Source of the DNA: Sphingomonas corticis
GTDB lineage: Bacteria > Pseudomonadota > Alphaproteobacteria > Sphingomonadales > Sphingomonadaceae
NCBI RefSeq assembly: GCF_012035195.1
Contig: NZ_JAAVJH010000003.1
Span: forward strand, 248,001 to 312,000
Length of the DNA stretch: 64,000 nt
Direction: 5' to 3'
Position numbers and translations under genes: made by a program
Part shown: positions 8,589-18,380 of the stretch, in pieces
How the letters are laid out: every line of letters begins with the position of its first letter
Position numbering within the stretch: position 1 is the first letter of the stretch
Notes under the pieces: generated by a model
Databases searched by the model: none
What the model was told of the DNA's origin: nothing
Seen by the model: only the letters and a program-made list of their open reading frames with translations

Positions 8589-8670
8589 CCCGAACGTTTC
8601 GCAACCCCCGCGCGCCGAGTCCTGTCGAAGGGCCCGCGGGGTATCCCCGGCAGGGTGGAGACGTGTATCC

Positions 8671-9960
<1,290 letters not shown>

Positions 9961-9988
9961 GAAGCGAGGCGTTCGCCGATTGAGGAAC

Positions 9989-10015
9989 GGGGCCGGCACG
10001 CGTCGTGCCGGCCCC
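9989..10015. terminator. Perfect 12-base hairpin between purA and the convergent gene
   Basis: GGGGCCGGCACG (9989-10000) and CGTGCCGGCCCC (10004-10015) pair perfectly with a CGT loop. It lies 28 bases after the purA stop and 8 bases beyond the stop of the opposing Thr-rich gene. This placement suits a bidirectional terminator, although no T-run is present. Confidence 0.7.
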
Positions 10016-10022
10016 GGTCGCG

Positions 10023-10538
10023 TCAGCCCTGAGGCGGGGTGGTCGTGCCCGAGACGCTGCCCTGCGTCGTCGCGCTGCCGCTGGCGGCGCCCGGCGGCGT
10101 CATGGTCGAGGTGCCGACACCGGTACCGGTCGTCGCGCCGACACCACCCATCGGCGTGGTCGCCGTGGTGCCCGCGCCGATGGTCGTGTCGGTGGACGTG
10201 CTGGTCGGCGGCGTGCCGGTGGGCGGCGTCGCCGTGGTGGTGGTCGACGTGCCGGTCATCGTGTCCGCGGTCGTGCCCGTGCGGCCCGTGGTGGAGCCGC
10301 GGCGCGTGGTGCTGCGGTCCGGCGTGCGCTGGGTCGAGCGAGTGGTCGTCTGGTTGGGCGTCGTGCTCATCGTCGAGGAGCCGGTCTGGCCCGACATCGT
10401 GCTGCCCATCGTGCCGGCCTGGCCCACCGTGCCGCCGACGGTGGAGCCGGTGGTGCCGGTCACACCGCCCGCGATCTGCGCGCTCGCGCCCACGGGAAGC
10501 AGCAGCGCCGCCGCGGCGAAGGGAATGATGCTCTTCAT
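10023..10538 (-). CDS. Thr/Gly-rich secreted protein of unknown function
   Basis: A 171-residue predicted exported protein. It begins MKSIIPFAAAALLLPVGASAQ, a standard signal peptide with cleavage after ASA. The rest is low complexity: almost entirely Thr, Gly, Ser, Met, Pro and Ala in short units such as TTGT and TPPTGT, with no cysteine and no recognisable domain. It is probably disordered in the periplasm or outside the cell. The opposite strand is also open here, but the signal peptide and spacing favour this strand. The signal resembles that of the Pro/Thr-rich gene at 17444-17965, suggesting similar classes of protein. Function unknown. Confidence 0.65.
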   Translation of the reverse strand: MKSIIPFAAAALLLPVGASAQIAGGVTGTTGSTVGGTVGQAGTMGSTMSGQTGSSTMSTTPNQTTTRSTQRTPDRSTTRRGSTTGRTGTTADTMTGTSTTTTATPPTGTPPTSTSTDTTIGAGTTATTPMGGVGATTGTGVGTSTMTPPGAASGSATTQGSVSGTTTPPQG

Positions 10539-10604
10539 CGATACTCTCCTCTGTTCTTCCGCGTGCCAACGACCTGGATAGAGAGGACGTTCCTTCGGCC
10601 TGTC

Positions 10605-11678
10605 CTAGATCAGGCCACATTGCGCACGGTGGAGCAGCGCCTGGTCCGCCAGGACCAGCGCCACCATCGCCTCCACCACCGGCACGCCGCGGATGCCGAC
10701 GCACGGATCGTGGCGGCCCTTGGTCATGATCTGCGTCGCCGCGCCCTCGCGCGTGATCGTGTCCACCGGCGTCAGGATCGAACTTGTCGGCTTGAACGCG
10801 ACGCGCAGGCGGATCGGCTGGCCGGTGGCGATCCCCCCGGCGATGCCGCCGGCGTGGTTGGCGAGGAACACGGGCCCGTCGTTCCCGGGGCGCATCGCGT
10901 CGGCGTTCCGCTCCCCCGACAGCGCCGCGGCGGCGAAGCCGTCGCCGATCTCCACGCCCTTCACCGCGTTGATCGACATGGCGGCGGCGGCGAGTTCGCT
11001 GTCCAGCTTGGCGTAGAGCGGCGCGCCCCAGCCTGCGGGCACCCCCGTCGCCTCGCACGCGATCACCGCGCCGAGCGAGGAACCCGCCAGCCGCGCGGCG
11101 TCCACTGTCTCCTCCCACCGCGCGGCGGCGGCGGCGTCGGGACAGAAGAAGGGATTGGCGTCGATCTGCGCATCGTCGAAGGCGGCGGGATCGATCGCGT
11201 CGCCGCCGATCGCCTCCACCCAGGCGCGGACGCGCACCTGCGGCACGACCAGCCGCGCCACCGCACCCGCCGCGACCCGCGCCGCCGTCTCGCGCGCCGA
11301 GGAGCGGCCGCCGCCGCGATAGTCCCTGAACCCGTATTTGGCGTCATAGGCATAGTCGGCGTGGCCGGGGCGATAGGCGAGCGCGACGTCCGAATAGTCC
11401 TTCGAGCGCTGGTCGGTGTTCTCGATCATCAGGCTGATCGGCGTGCCCGTCGTCCGCCCCTCGAACGTGCCGGACAGGATGCGCACCGCGTCCGGCTCGC
11501 GCCGCTGCGTGGTGAAGCGCGAGGTGCCGGGCCGGCGCCTGTCGAGCCAGGGCTGGATATCCGCCTCGGTCAGCGCGATTCCCGGCGGGCATCCGTCGAC
11601 CACTGCGCCGAGCGCCGGCCCGTGCGATTCGCCCCAGGTGGTGAACCGGAAGACGCGGCCGAAGGTGTTGAAACTCAT
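10605..11678 (-). CDS. aroC: Chorismate synthase
   Basis: Catalyses loss of phosphate from 5-enolpyruvylshikimate-3-phosphate to give chorismate, the last common step to aromatic amino acids, using reduced FMN. The 357-residue protein has the N-terminal motif [12 protein letters not shown] (14-25), the central [23 protein letters not shown] signature and the DPCVG region near the C-terminus. Start ATG at 11678. The start side faces a 490-base gap. Confidence 0.96.
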   Translation of the reverse strand: MSFNTFGRVFRFTTWGESHGPALGAVVDGCPPGIALTEADIQPWLDRRRPGTSRFTTQRREPDAVRILSGTFEGRTTGTPISLMIENTDQRSKDYSDVALAYRPGHADYAYDAKYGFRDYRGGGRSSARETAARVAAGAVARLVVPQVRVRAWVEAIGGDAIDPAAFDDAQIDANPFFCPDAAAAARWEETVDAARLAGSSLGAVIACEATGVPAGWGAPLYAKLDSELAAAAMSINAVKGVEIGDGFAAAALSGERNADAMRPGNDGPVFLANHAGGIAGGIATGQPIRLRVAFKPTSSILTPVDTITREGAATQIMTKGRHDPCVGIRGVPVVEAMVALVLADQALLHRAQCGLI

Positions 11679-12166
11679 GCGACGGCTCCGGCGCGCCGTC
11701 CCGCATGTCGGCGCGAATGTTGAGAGTGTTGAGGCGCCAGCGCGTTTTCAACGGCCGGTGGGAAGAGGCGGGAGGGAGCGGCGGCGGACATGGGCGCTGC
11801 TGTGGCAGAAGTGGGGAAGGTAGGACAGGGGGCGTCGGGAGAGCGGTTTCGTGCGAGGCAGATGATCGCGGGCGACGCTTTCCTGTTTCCCCGTACCCGG
11901 TCGCCCATTTCGGGGATATGCGATCGGTAACAGGTCTCGGGAAGATTGATGCCCGTTCGTGCCATTCGGCTTATCGCGGAGGGCGTGTTCCCGGCCATTG
12001 TTCCAATCGGGAACGGTGTGACGTGAGGGGGTGGACGGCTCCTGCACCAGCGTAGCTGTGCAATGATGCGGCTGTGAAGCCACGTCTGCCTGGGCTCACA
12101 GGAGCAATTCACCTGATCGCGCGTAGACCAGCCTTCACGCCGATCGGCGGCGTGTTGCAGGAGTCC
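11679..12166. other. Intergenic gap between aroC and the secreted-protein gene
   Basis: No convincing gene. The short frames here have no signal, domain or ribosome binding site. The left part holds a 30-base motif at 11715-11744 that recurs at 36625-36654. The region must also contain the divergent promoters for aroC and for the gene at 12167; I could not pick out convincing -35/-10 pairs. Confidence 0.6.
11715..11744 (+). repeat. GTTGAG-type 30-base motif, copy 1
   Basis: Contains GAATGTTGAG, one base, GTGTTGAGGCGCC, one base, GCGCG. The copy at 36625-36654 matches 28 of 30 bases. This copy is intergenic, just upstream of aroC. Confidence 0.7.
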
Positions 12167-12805
12167 ATGATGAAGATCTTGGTTGCAGCTGCGCTGATGC
12201 TGAGCGCGGCGAATGCCCATGCGCAGGCGTCTGCCTCTGATTACCCCAGTTGCGATCTGAAAGGCCAGCGCGCGCTCAAGGGCGATATGGGCGGATCGAT
12301 CACGGACCCGAGACAGGCACATGTCTCCGTCCGCGCCAACATTCTCGAAGCAGACCTGGGCAACGCCCGTATTGCGCGACACCTCACCCAGGCGACGGCC
12401 GACTCACTCTACGACCGTGTCGAGGCGGCAAGGGCGGGCGCCGATCGTCATACCAAGCGTCAGGGGTTTCTCAGCGCCGGTGAGGTCGCCTCCTATGACC
12501 GGGAGCTCGATGCGGTCGCGATGCAGCTCTGCCGCCACGTCGCGGCCCCTGTCCAAGATGCGACCGGGAGCGTTGGCGACTATCTCCAGCACCGTGCAGC
12601 GAGTTTGAACAGCCGCATCGACCGCGCGGTAAGGAAACGCAGCCTGACCCGTCGAGAGGCGGCGAAACTGCATCGTGCGGTGGGCCAGGTGCAAACGGAG
12701 GCCGGTCATCTCCAGACGGTCGATGGCACGATCGGTCGGCCGGATGCCGATCGGATGAACCAGCGCCTGACCGACGTCGAACGTGTACTGACGCATCAGC
12801 CATAG
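12167..12805 (+). CDS. Secreted helical protein with a tandem 49-residue duplication
   Basis: A 212-residue protein with signal peptide MMKILVAAALMLSAANAHAQ and cleavage after AHA. No known family is recognised. The mature part contains two copies of a helical unit aligned without gaps over 49 positions: residues 73-121 (starting LTQATADSLYDRV) and 160-208 (starting LTRREAAKLHRAV). Both keep LT at position 1-2, L at 9, G at 28, a turn, and a final hydrophobic helix. A pair of cysteines (about 29 and 122) could form a disulfide. It starts at the ATG at 12167 with GCAGGAG five bases upstream. Probably periplasmic; the function is unknown. Confidence 0.75.
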   Translation: MMKILVAAALMLSAANAHAQASASDYPSCDLKGQRALKGDMGGSITDPRQAHVSVRANILEADLGNARIARHLTQATADSLYDRVEAARAGADRHTKRQGFLSAGEVASYDRELDAVAMQLCRHVAAPVQDATGSVGDYLQHRAASLNSRIDRAVRKRSLTRREAAKLHRAVGQVQTEAGHLQTVDGTIGRPDADRMNQRLTDVERVLTHQP

Positions 12806-12937
12806 GCTTGATACGGCCATCTCCACTTTTCGAGAACTCGATCCCTTTCGGGAAAGCCGACCCGGGAGTTCGGAGCGGTAACATGGTGCTTTCAAGCGTG
12901 CGGGTCCTCGCCAGCCTGGCGGTCATCCGTCACTGGC

Positions 12938-12960
12938 GCTGACGCAGTTCGCGCGTCAGC
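12938..12960. terminator. Hairpin at the 3' end of the GNAT gene
   Basis: GCTGACGC (12938-12945) and GCGTCAGC (12953-12960) form a perfect 8-base stem around a 7-base loop. It includes the GNAT stop codon (12956-12958) and separates two convergent genes. No T-run. Confidence 0.4.
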
Positions 12961-13480
12961 CCCCGCCGAGCGCCGCGAACGCCGCCGCGTGGCGTGCCTC
13001 GCCGCGTTCGCCGCAGGGGATCAGGCCGCCCTGCAGCGGCAGTGCCATCAGATAGTCGCCGGCGTAGGGCGAGGCGAAGTTGCGTGCGTAATCGGCGTGG
13101 AAGCCGAAGCGTTCGTAATAGGCGGGTTCGCCCAGGACGAAGCAGAGGACGACGCCCGCCTCTTCCAGCTGCACCAGCCCGGCGTGGATCAACGCCTCCG
13201 CCACGCCTTGCCGGCGATAGGGCGGGGCGACCGCCACGGGGGCGAGCGCCACCGCGGCGAGCGGCTGGCCGCCCACCTCCACCACCATGCGGCTGAACGC
13301 GGCGATCCCGGCGAGCGCGCCCGTCGCCTCCTCCGCCGCGACCAGCATCAGCACCATGTCGCCGTCGACGCACAGGCGCCGCACGAGGTCGGCCTCGTCC
13401 GCCGCGGGGAAGCTGTCGCGCAGCAGCGCGCCCACCGCGGCGACGTCGCCGGCGCCGGCGGGGCGGATCGCGATCGTCAT
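12956..13480 (-). CDS. GNAT-family N-acetyltransferase
   Basis: A 174-residue GCN5-related acetyltransferase. The acetyl-CoA loop is visible as VAPPYRRQGVAEALI (about residues 87-101; R/Q-x-x-G-x-G/A type), preceded by the beta strand LAAVALAPVAV. The later PAYYERFGFHADYARNF is typical of the group related to YhbS, which is thought to acetylate small molecules or proteins. Substrate unknown. It lies 17 bases downstream of fabI on the same strand and may be cotranscribed with fabI and the YihY gene. Confidence 0.85.
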   Translation of the reverse strand: MTIAIRPAGAGDVAAVGALLRDSFPAADEADLVRRLCVDGDMVLMLVAAEEATGALAGIAAFSRMVVEVGGQPLAAVALAPVAVAPPYRRQGVAEALIHAGLVQLEEAGVVLCFVLGEPAYYERFGFHADYARNFASPYAGDYLMALPLQGGLIPCGERGEARHAAAFAALGGG

Positions 13481-13497
13481 GCCGTCACGCCAGCGCC

Positions 13498-14301
13498 CTA
13501 AGCCAGCGCGATATCGGGCGCGTCTTCCGCCTTCATGCCGATGACGTTGTAGCCGGCGTCGACGTGGTGCACCTCGCCCGTCACGCCGCTGGCGAGATCG
13601 GAGAGGAGGTAGAGGCCGGCGCCGCCGACATCCTCGATCGTGACGTTGCGGCGAAGCGGCGAGTTCAGCTCGTTCCACTTCATGATGTAGCGGAAATCGC
13701 CGATGCCCGATGCCGCCAGTGTCTTGATCGGCCCGGCGCTGATCGCGTTGACGCGGATGTTCTCCGGCCCCAGGTCCATCGCGAGATACTTCACGCTGGT
13801 CTCCAGCGCGGCCTTGGCGACGCCCATCACGTTGTAGTGCGGGATCACCTTCTCCGCGCCGTAATAGCTGAGCGTCAGCAGACTGCCGCCGTCGGGCATC
13901 ATCGCCCGCGCGCGCTTCGCCACCGCGACGAAGCTGTAGGCGGAGATGTTCATCGTCAGCAGGAAGTTCTCCAGCGACGTGTCGACGTATTTGCCGCGCA
14001 GCTCGTTCTTGTCGGAAAAGCCGATCGCATGGACGACGAAGTCGAGCGTCGGCCAGTCCGCCTTCAGGTCGTCGAACGCGCGGTCGAGCGCCGCCATGTC
14101 GCTGACATCGCAGTCGATCAGCTTCGCGGTGCCGAGCTGCTCGGCCAGCGGGCGGACCCGCTTCTCCAGCGCCTCGCCCTGGTAGGAGAAGGCGAGCTCC
14201 GCTCCCGCCTCGCTCAGCTTCTGCGCGATCCCCCACGCCAGCGACCGGTCGTTGGCGAGCCCCATGATGAGCCCGCGCTTGCCTGCCATCAATCCGTTCA
14301 C
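13498..14301 (-). CDS. fabI: Enoyl-[acyl-carrier-protein] reductase (NADH)
   Basis: Reduces trans-2-enoyl-ACP in the last step of each fatty-acid elongation cycle. It is a 267-residue SDR-type FabI with the N-terminal GLIMGLANDRSLAWGIA nucleotide-binding motif, HAIGFSDKNELRG, and the catalytic pair in YNVMGVAKAALE (Tyr-x6-Lys). It is the main target of triclosan in related bacteria. I chose the GTG at 14301 because it overlaps the stop of the upstream YihY gene by 4 bases (GTGA), implying coupling; an ATG at 14289 four codons later is the alternative. Confidence 0.94.
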   Translation of the reverse strand: MNGLMAGKRGLIMGLANDRSLAWGIAQKLSEAGAELAFSYQGEALEKRVRPLAEQLGTAKLIDCDVSDMAALDRAFDDLKADWPTLDFVVHAIGFSDKNELRGKYVDTSLENFLLTMNISAYSFVAVAKRARAMMPDGGSLLTLSYYGAEKVIPHYNVMGVAKAALETSVKYLAMDLGPENIRVNAISAGPIKTLAASGIGDFRYIMKWNELNSPLRRNVTIEDVGGAGLYLLSDLASGVTGEVHHVDAGYNVIGMKAEDAPDIALA

Positions 14302-15278
14302 GCCGTCCCCGCTGCCTGTTTCGCCTGTGTCGTGGCCGTCCCCTCTACTACCCGCTCGGGCGGTTCCGCCAGTGCCGCGTTGAGGTGCGCGCCGAAAACG
14401 AGGCCGAGGCCGATGAGATAGAAGAACAGGAGCATCACGACGACGCCCGCCAGGCTGCCGTAGGTGAGGTCGTAGCCGCCGAGCTGCGACAGCACGAAGG
14501 GCAGGGCGGCCGTCATGCTGACCCACCAGGCGGCGGTGAACAGCGCCCCGGGCCATTTGCGGTTCTTCGAGTAGCGGTACTTGGACGGGGTGACGAAGTA
14601 GAACAGCATGTAGAGCGCGCCGAACATGATGGCGGCGGGGATGAAGCGGGCCAGGCCGAGCCAGCCGGCAACGTCCTGCGCGAAGGGCAGCAGGCGGTAG
14701 ATGAACTGCTCCGCCGCGGTCAGCACGCCCTGCACCAGGAACGACATGAGCGCGAGCACGACCGAGGCGACGATGCCCAGGCTCAATCCCAGACGTGCGC
14801 GCCACAGCGACTGCGAACTCTTCGTGCCGTAGGCGCGGCGGAAGATGTCGCGGATCGTCTCGACGAAGCTGCCGACGGTCCACAGGCCGACGAGGCCGCC
14901 CAGCCACAGCAGCGATCCGGTGCGCGCCTGGAGCACGTCGGCGATCGGCTTGCGCAGCAGATCGGCGACGTCGGGCGGCAGGACGGAGAGGAAGCTGGCG
15001 ACCGCGCGCTGCGTCTCCGCGCTCTGCCCGACGAGCGAGAGGACTGCGGCGGCGACGATGAAGAAGGGAAACAGCGTCATCAGCGCGAGGTAGGCGAGAT
15101 TGCCGGCGTGGATGAAGCCGTCGTTGTAGACGCCCAGCGCCGATCGCTTCACGATCTCGAACGCGGCGCTGCCGGGCTTCACCTTGGCGTATTCGCGGTT
15201 CAGCACGGTACGCGCGCGGCCGTGGTGGTGGGCGCGGGCCTCGGGCGTCAGCTCGCTGTTGGCGGCGGTATCGGTCAC
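14298..15278 (-). CDS. YihY/BrkB-family inner-membrane protein
   Basis: A 326-residue protein with about six membrane helices matching the YihY (formerly 'RNase BN', virulence factor BrkB) family. Family marks include GNLAYLALMTLFPFFIV in the first helix, a SLLWLGGLVGLWTVGSFVE-like second helix, and the stretch beginning FYFVTPSKYRYSKNRKWPGA. The cytoplasmic N-terminus is about 65 residues long and charged. The family's role is not established; transport or envelope functions have been proposed, and it is not a ribonuclease. It overlaps fabI by 4 bases and follows the DnaJ-type gene by 21 bases on the same strand. Confidence 0.88.
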   Translation of the reverse strand: MTDTAANSELTPEARAHHHGRARTVLNREYAKVKPGSAAFEIVKRSALGVYNDGFIHAGNLAYLALMTLFPFFIVAAAVLSLVGQSAETQRAVASFLSVLPPDVADLLRKPIADVLQARTGSLLWLGGLVGLWTVGSFVETIRDIFRRAYGTKSSQSLWRARLGLSLGIVASVVLALMSFLVQGVLTAAEQFIYRLLPFAQDVAGWLGLARFIPAAIMFGALYMLFYFVTPSKYRYSKNRKWPGALFTAAWWVSMTAALPFVLSQLGGYDLTYGSLAGVVVMLLFFYLIGLGLVFGAHLNAALAEPPERVVEGTATTQAKQAAGTA

Positions 15279-15299
15279 GGCAATCCCCCTTGCGGGAGG

Positions 15300-16238
15300 T
15301 TAGACGCCCAGTGCCGAACGCGGGTTCCCCGCGGGCGTCCAGCCGGCGACGAAGGCGGCCAGCGCGGCGTCGTCCGCGGGCACGTCAACGATCAGCGTCA
15401 CCAGCTGGTCGCCGCGCCCGCCGCCCTTCTTGTGGAAGCCGCGGCCCTTGATGCGCAGCGTGCGACCCGAGGTGCTGCCGGCGGGGACGGTCAGCATCAC
15501 CGGCTTCTCCACGGTGGGCACCTTCACGGCGCCGCCCTCCACCGCCTCCTTCAGCGTGATCGGCAGGTCGAGGCGCACGTCGTCGCCGTCGCGGGTGAAG
15601 AAGCGGTGCGGCTCCACCTCGATCGTGACGATCGCGTCGCCGGCGCCGCCTGGGCCGGCGTCGCCCTTGCCCGACAGGCGCATCTGCGTGCCGTCCTCGA
15701 CGCCGGCGGGCAGCTTCAGGTCGATCGTCTTGCCGTCGGCCAGCGTGATCCGCTGCGGCGCCAGCGCGGCGGCATCCGTCAGCGGGACGCGCAGGCGATA
15801 GGCGACGTTGCCGCCCCTGGGCGGAGGCGCCGCGCCGCGTCGCCCGAACCCGCCGGAGAAGCCGCCGCCCCCGCCGCCGAACCCGCGCCCGCCGAACAGC
15901 CCCTCGAAGATGTCGGACACGTCCGGCCCGCCGCCGGCACCCTCGCCGCCGAAATCGAAGTTCTGCGCGCGAAAGCCGCCGCCGGGCGCGCGCGCGCCGC
16001 CGAAAGGCATCGTCGGATTGCCGTCGCCGTCGATCTCGCCGCGGTCGAAGCGGGCGCGCTTGTCCTTGTCGTTCAACAGGTCGTAGGCATTGGTGACCTG
16101 GCTGAAGCGTTCCGCGGCCTTCGGATTGTCCTTGTTGCGGTCCGGATGCAGCTCCTTGGCGAGCTTGCGATACGCCTTCTTGATATCCGCCTCGCTGGCG
16201 CCGCGCGCCACGCCCAGCGTCGAATATGGATCGGCCAT
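15300..16238 (-). CDS. DnaJ-domain co-chaperone (CbpA-like, no zinc finger)
   Basis: A 312-residue J-domain protein. The N-terminal J domain (1-70) contains the HPD motif at 31-33, needed to stimulate DnaK ATPase. A Gly/Phe-rich linker (about 75-135) follows, then two beta-sandwich substrate-binding domains typical of DnaJ C-termini (about 140-300). The cysteine zinc-finger domain of true DnaJ is absent, so this is a type II / CbpA-like protein. CbpA in E. coli also binds curved DNA; that is not evident here. ATG at 16238. Upstream lies a palindromic repeat. Confidence 0.9.
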   Translation of the reverse strand: MADPYSTLGVARGASEADIKKAYRKLAKELHPDRNKDNPKAAERFSQVTNAYDLLNDKDKRARFDRGEIDGDGNPTMPFGGARAPGGGFRAQNFDFGGEGAGGGPDVSDIFEGLFGGRGFGGGGGGFSGGFGRRGAAPPPRGGNVAYRLRVPLTDAAALAPQRITLADGKTIDLKLPAGVEDGTQMRLSGKGDAGPGGAGDAIVTIEVEPHRFFTRDGDDVRLDLPITLKEAVEGGAVKVPTVEKPVMLTVPAGSTSGRTLRIKGRGFHKKGGGRGDQLVTLIVDVPADDAALAAFVAGWTPAGNPRSALGV

Positions 16239-16326
16239 GGGTTCCCCGGTTGGTGTGTTACCTCGCTATGTGGGGGAAGCGCGGCGAGAGCGCAATGCAC
16301 GCGGGGAAAGGGGCGGGAGCCGGGTT

Positions 16327-16441
16327 CCGTTCGTGCCGAGGAGAGGTTGAGCCCGTCGAAACCCCGTCTCGAAGCAGCTGCGCGTGGCGGTGCTTCGAGA
16401 CGCGTCTTCGGCTTCGCTCAGCCGCTCCTCAGCACGAACGG
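16327..16441. repeat. Interspersed palindrome family B, copy 1
   Basis: An imperfect 115-base inverted repeat. The outer arms are CGTTCGTGC-GAGGAG and its complement CTCCTCAGCACGAACG; the inner arms are GTCTCGAAGCA and TGCTTCGAGAC. Related copies lie at 48755-48859 and 51756-51919. It separates the DnaJ-type and SDR genes. Confidence 0.75.
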
Positions 16442-16447
16442 GGAAGC

Positions 16448-17347
16448 TCAGCCGCCCGCCAGCTTCTTGCCGATCAACATCGACTGGCCCGCACCCGAAT
16501 CGGGCACGATCTCGCCGTTGCGGTCGGTGATCTCGGCCCAGTGCGCCGCCACGCCCTCGGGCGACAGGTCGTCGCCGGTCAGCAGCTTGCCCGGCGTCAG
16601 CGTGACATAGCTCGCCTGGAACACGCCCGCGCCGGCCCCGACGATCTGGTTCGTCGGCGCATCCTCGCTGACGAGGTAGAGGGCGGCGGGAACGACCTTC
16701 TCCGGTGCGAAGGCCTGGAAGGCGGCCTCGGGAAACAGGTCCTCGGTCATGCGCGTGCCCGCGACGGGGGCGATGGTGTTCACCTTGATGTTGTTCTTCG
16801 CGCCTTCGAGGTACAGCGTCTTCGTGAGGCCGGCGAGGCCGAGCTTCGCGGCGCCGTAATTCGCCTGGCCGAAGTTGCCGAACAGACCGGTGGAGGACGC
16901 GGTCATCAGGATGCGGCCGTAGTTCTGCTCGCGCATCGTCTCCCACACCGCCTTGGTCGCATAGGCGCTGCCGAGCAGGTGGACGTTGACGACGAAGGCG
17001 AAGTCCGCGGGCTCCATCTTCGCGAACGTGCGGTCGCGCAGCACGCCGGCGTTGTTGAGGAGGATGTGGACGCCGCCCCACTTCTCCTTGGCACGCGCGA
17101 CCATCTCGACCATCTGGTCGTATTCGGTGACGCTGGCGCCGTTGGCCATCGCCTCGCCGCCGGCGGCCTCGATCTCCGCCACCACCTTCTGCGCGGCGTC
17201 GGAGGCGCCGGTCCCGGTGCGGTCGCCGCCGAGGTCGTTGACGACGACCTTCGCGCCGCGGCGGGCGAGTTCGAGCGCATATTCGCGGCCCAGGCCACCG
17301 CCGGCACCGGTGACGATGGCGACCTTGTTGTCGAAACGGATGGACAT
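16448..17347 (-). CDS. SDR-family oxidoreductase, MFE-2-like
   Basis: A 299-residue short-chain dehydrogenase. The NAD(P) motif TGAGGGLG is at 13-20, NNAG at 98-101 and the catalytic Tyr164-x3-Lys168 in YGAAK. Sequence marks such as VVVNDLGGDRTGTG and the LFGNFGQANYGAAKLG segment resemble the (3R)-hydroxyacyl-CoA dehydrogenase part of peroxisomal multifunctional enzyme type 2, so a role in fatty-acyl-CoA or steroid metabolism is plausible. The C-terminal ~50 residues go beyond the minimal SDR fold. Start ATG at 17347 has GGGGAG about 10 bases upstream. Confidence 0.85.
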   Translation of the reverse strand: MSIRFDNKVAIVTGAGGGLGREYALELARRGAKVVVNDLGGDRTGTGASDAAQKVVAEIEAAGGEAMANGASVTEYDQMVEMVARAKEKWGGVHILLNNAGVLRDRTFAKMEPADFAFVVNVHLLGSAYATKAVWETMREQNYGRILMTASSTGLFGNFGQANYGAAKLGLAGLTKTLYLEGAKNNIKVNTIAPVAGTRMTEDLFPEAAFQAFAPEKVVPAALYLVSEDAPTNQIVGAGAGVFQASYVTLTPGKLLTGDDLSPEGVAAHWAEITDRNGEIVPDSGAGQSMLIGKKLAGG

Positions 17348-17443
17348 GGAAAAGGCGCTCCCCTCGCTTGGATCGGAAGCGCCCTCCATACTCGACCTTC
17401 TAACCGGCGCAACCGCCGGTTGACGTTTCCGTCAGCTCAGCCG

Positions 17444-17965
17444 TCAGCGACGGGTACGCTTCGAGCGGCGCGCGTCGCTGGCCTGCATGCAGCCGTCGTA
17501 CTGACCCTTCTTGCAGATCGGGTAGCTCTCCTTCGCCGGGGGCGGCGGGAAGGCTTCGGACGGCGACTGTGCGGCCTGGAAGCGGACGTTCGCGCCCGGC
17601 TGCACCGGGCCGGAGGCGCCGTTGCCCGCCGGGGCGTAACCGCCCGACGTCTCCGTGGCGGGGCCGGCGCCGGTCGCGGGCGCGCCCATCGGCGGGGTGG
17701 CGGCGTCGCCGGTCGTCGGCGTGGCGGGAGCCGGCGACTGCGTCGTCATGCCCGGATCGGCGGGCGCGGTGGCCGGATCGGCCGGCGCGGCCGCGGGGTC
17801 GGCGGTCGTGGCGGCGGGGTCGGCGGGCGTCGCGGTGTCCGGCGGCGTGGTGGTCGACTGGTCCGCGGGCGTGGTCTGCGCCGAGGGCGGGGTCGCCGGC
17901 GGCGTGTCCTGCGCGATGGCGGGCACCGCGATCACCGCCGCGGCGGCGAGAAGGATCGACTTCAT
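17444..17965 (-). CDS. Pro/Thr/Ala-rich secreted protein
   Basis: A 173-residue protein with signal peptide MKSILLAAAAVIAVPAIAQ. Residues 20-115 are low-complexity Pro/Thr/Ala/Asp with repeated ADPA-like units. The C-terminal 40 residues are different: they hold two cysteines (YPICKKGQYDGCMQAS) that could form a disulfide, then a basic tail RRSKRTRR. It is probably periplasmic or surface exposed, with a disordered linker and a small cysteine-bearing module. No known domain recognised. Confidence 0.65.
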   Translation of the reverse strand: MKSILLAAAAVIAVPAIAQDTPPATPPSAQTTPADQSTTTPPDTATPADPAATTADPAAAPADPATAPADPGMTTQSPAPATPTTGDAATPPMGAPATGAGPATETSGGYAPAGNGASGPVQPGANVRFQAAQSPSEAFPPPPAKESYPICKKGQYDGCMQASDARRSKRTRR

Positions 17966-18380
17966 CGGATGGTCTCCTGTCGAGGCGCCACGACGGACGC
18001 GGGAACATCAATAGCGGCCGGCCAACGCCCGACGGCGACCTTGGGTTCAATGAAGCGGCAAATTCGTTGCGAAGGCGGAATCCTCTCGGTGGCCGGCCGC
18101 GCCAGCACCGAGCCGCTGTACGCCGCAGGCACCTCGTCGCCCCGGCCTCGTGCCCGGGTCCCCCGTGCCGCGAACTCGAAGGCTGGTCGGAGTGCGGCAC
18201 CGTGGATGCCGGGACAGGCCCGGCATGACGGGAGGGAGGTCGGTTGTTCGACCGGCCGAGGCTGAACGGCATCCCCATCCGGTTGGCGCCTGCACCTGCC
18301 TCCCCTGCGATCGGTGGGGAGAAGCGACACGTCGACAAGCTCGGTGCGAACGGGGAAGCTGGTCGTGCGACGACGCCCGG
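17966..18380. other. Gene-free stretch with degraded repeats
   Basis: No convincing gene in about 415 bases. It holds a family C palindrome (18192-18232) and, near 18318-18358, a sequence like one arm of family B ending GCGAACGGGGAAGCT. The rest is unremarkable and probably carries the 17444-17965 gene's promoter and the phoB terminator. Confidence 0.6.
18192..18232. repeat. Interspersed palindrome family C, copy 1
   Basis: Contains GTGCGGCAC followed by GTGGATGCCGGGACAGGCCC and GGCATGACGG, in which GCCGGG pairs with CCCGGC. Near-identical sequence occurs at 56441-56480, and a related one at 50096-50130. Confidence 0.7.

Noticed and set aside
10005..11723. Long open frame on the plus strand across aroC
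   Set aside because: It is antisense to aroC, whose motifs are clear on the minus strand, and its translation is Arg/His/Gly-rich without domains, as expected of a high-GC shadow frame.
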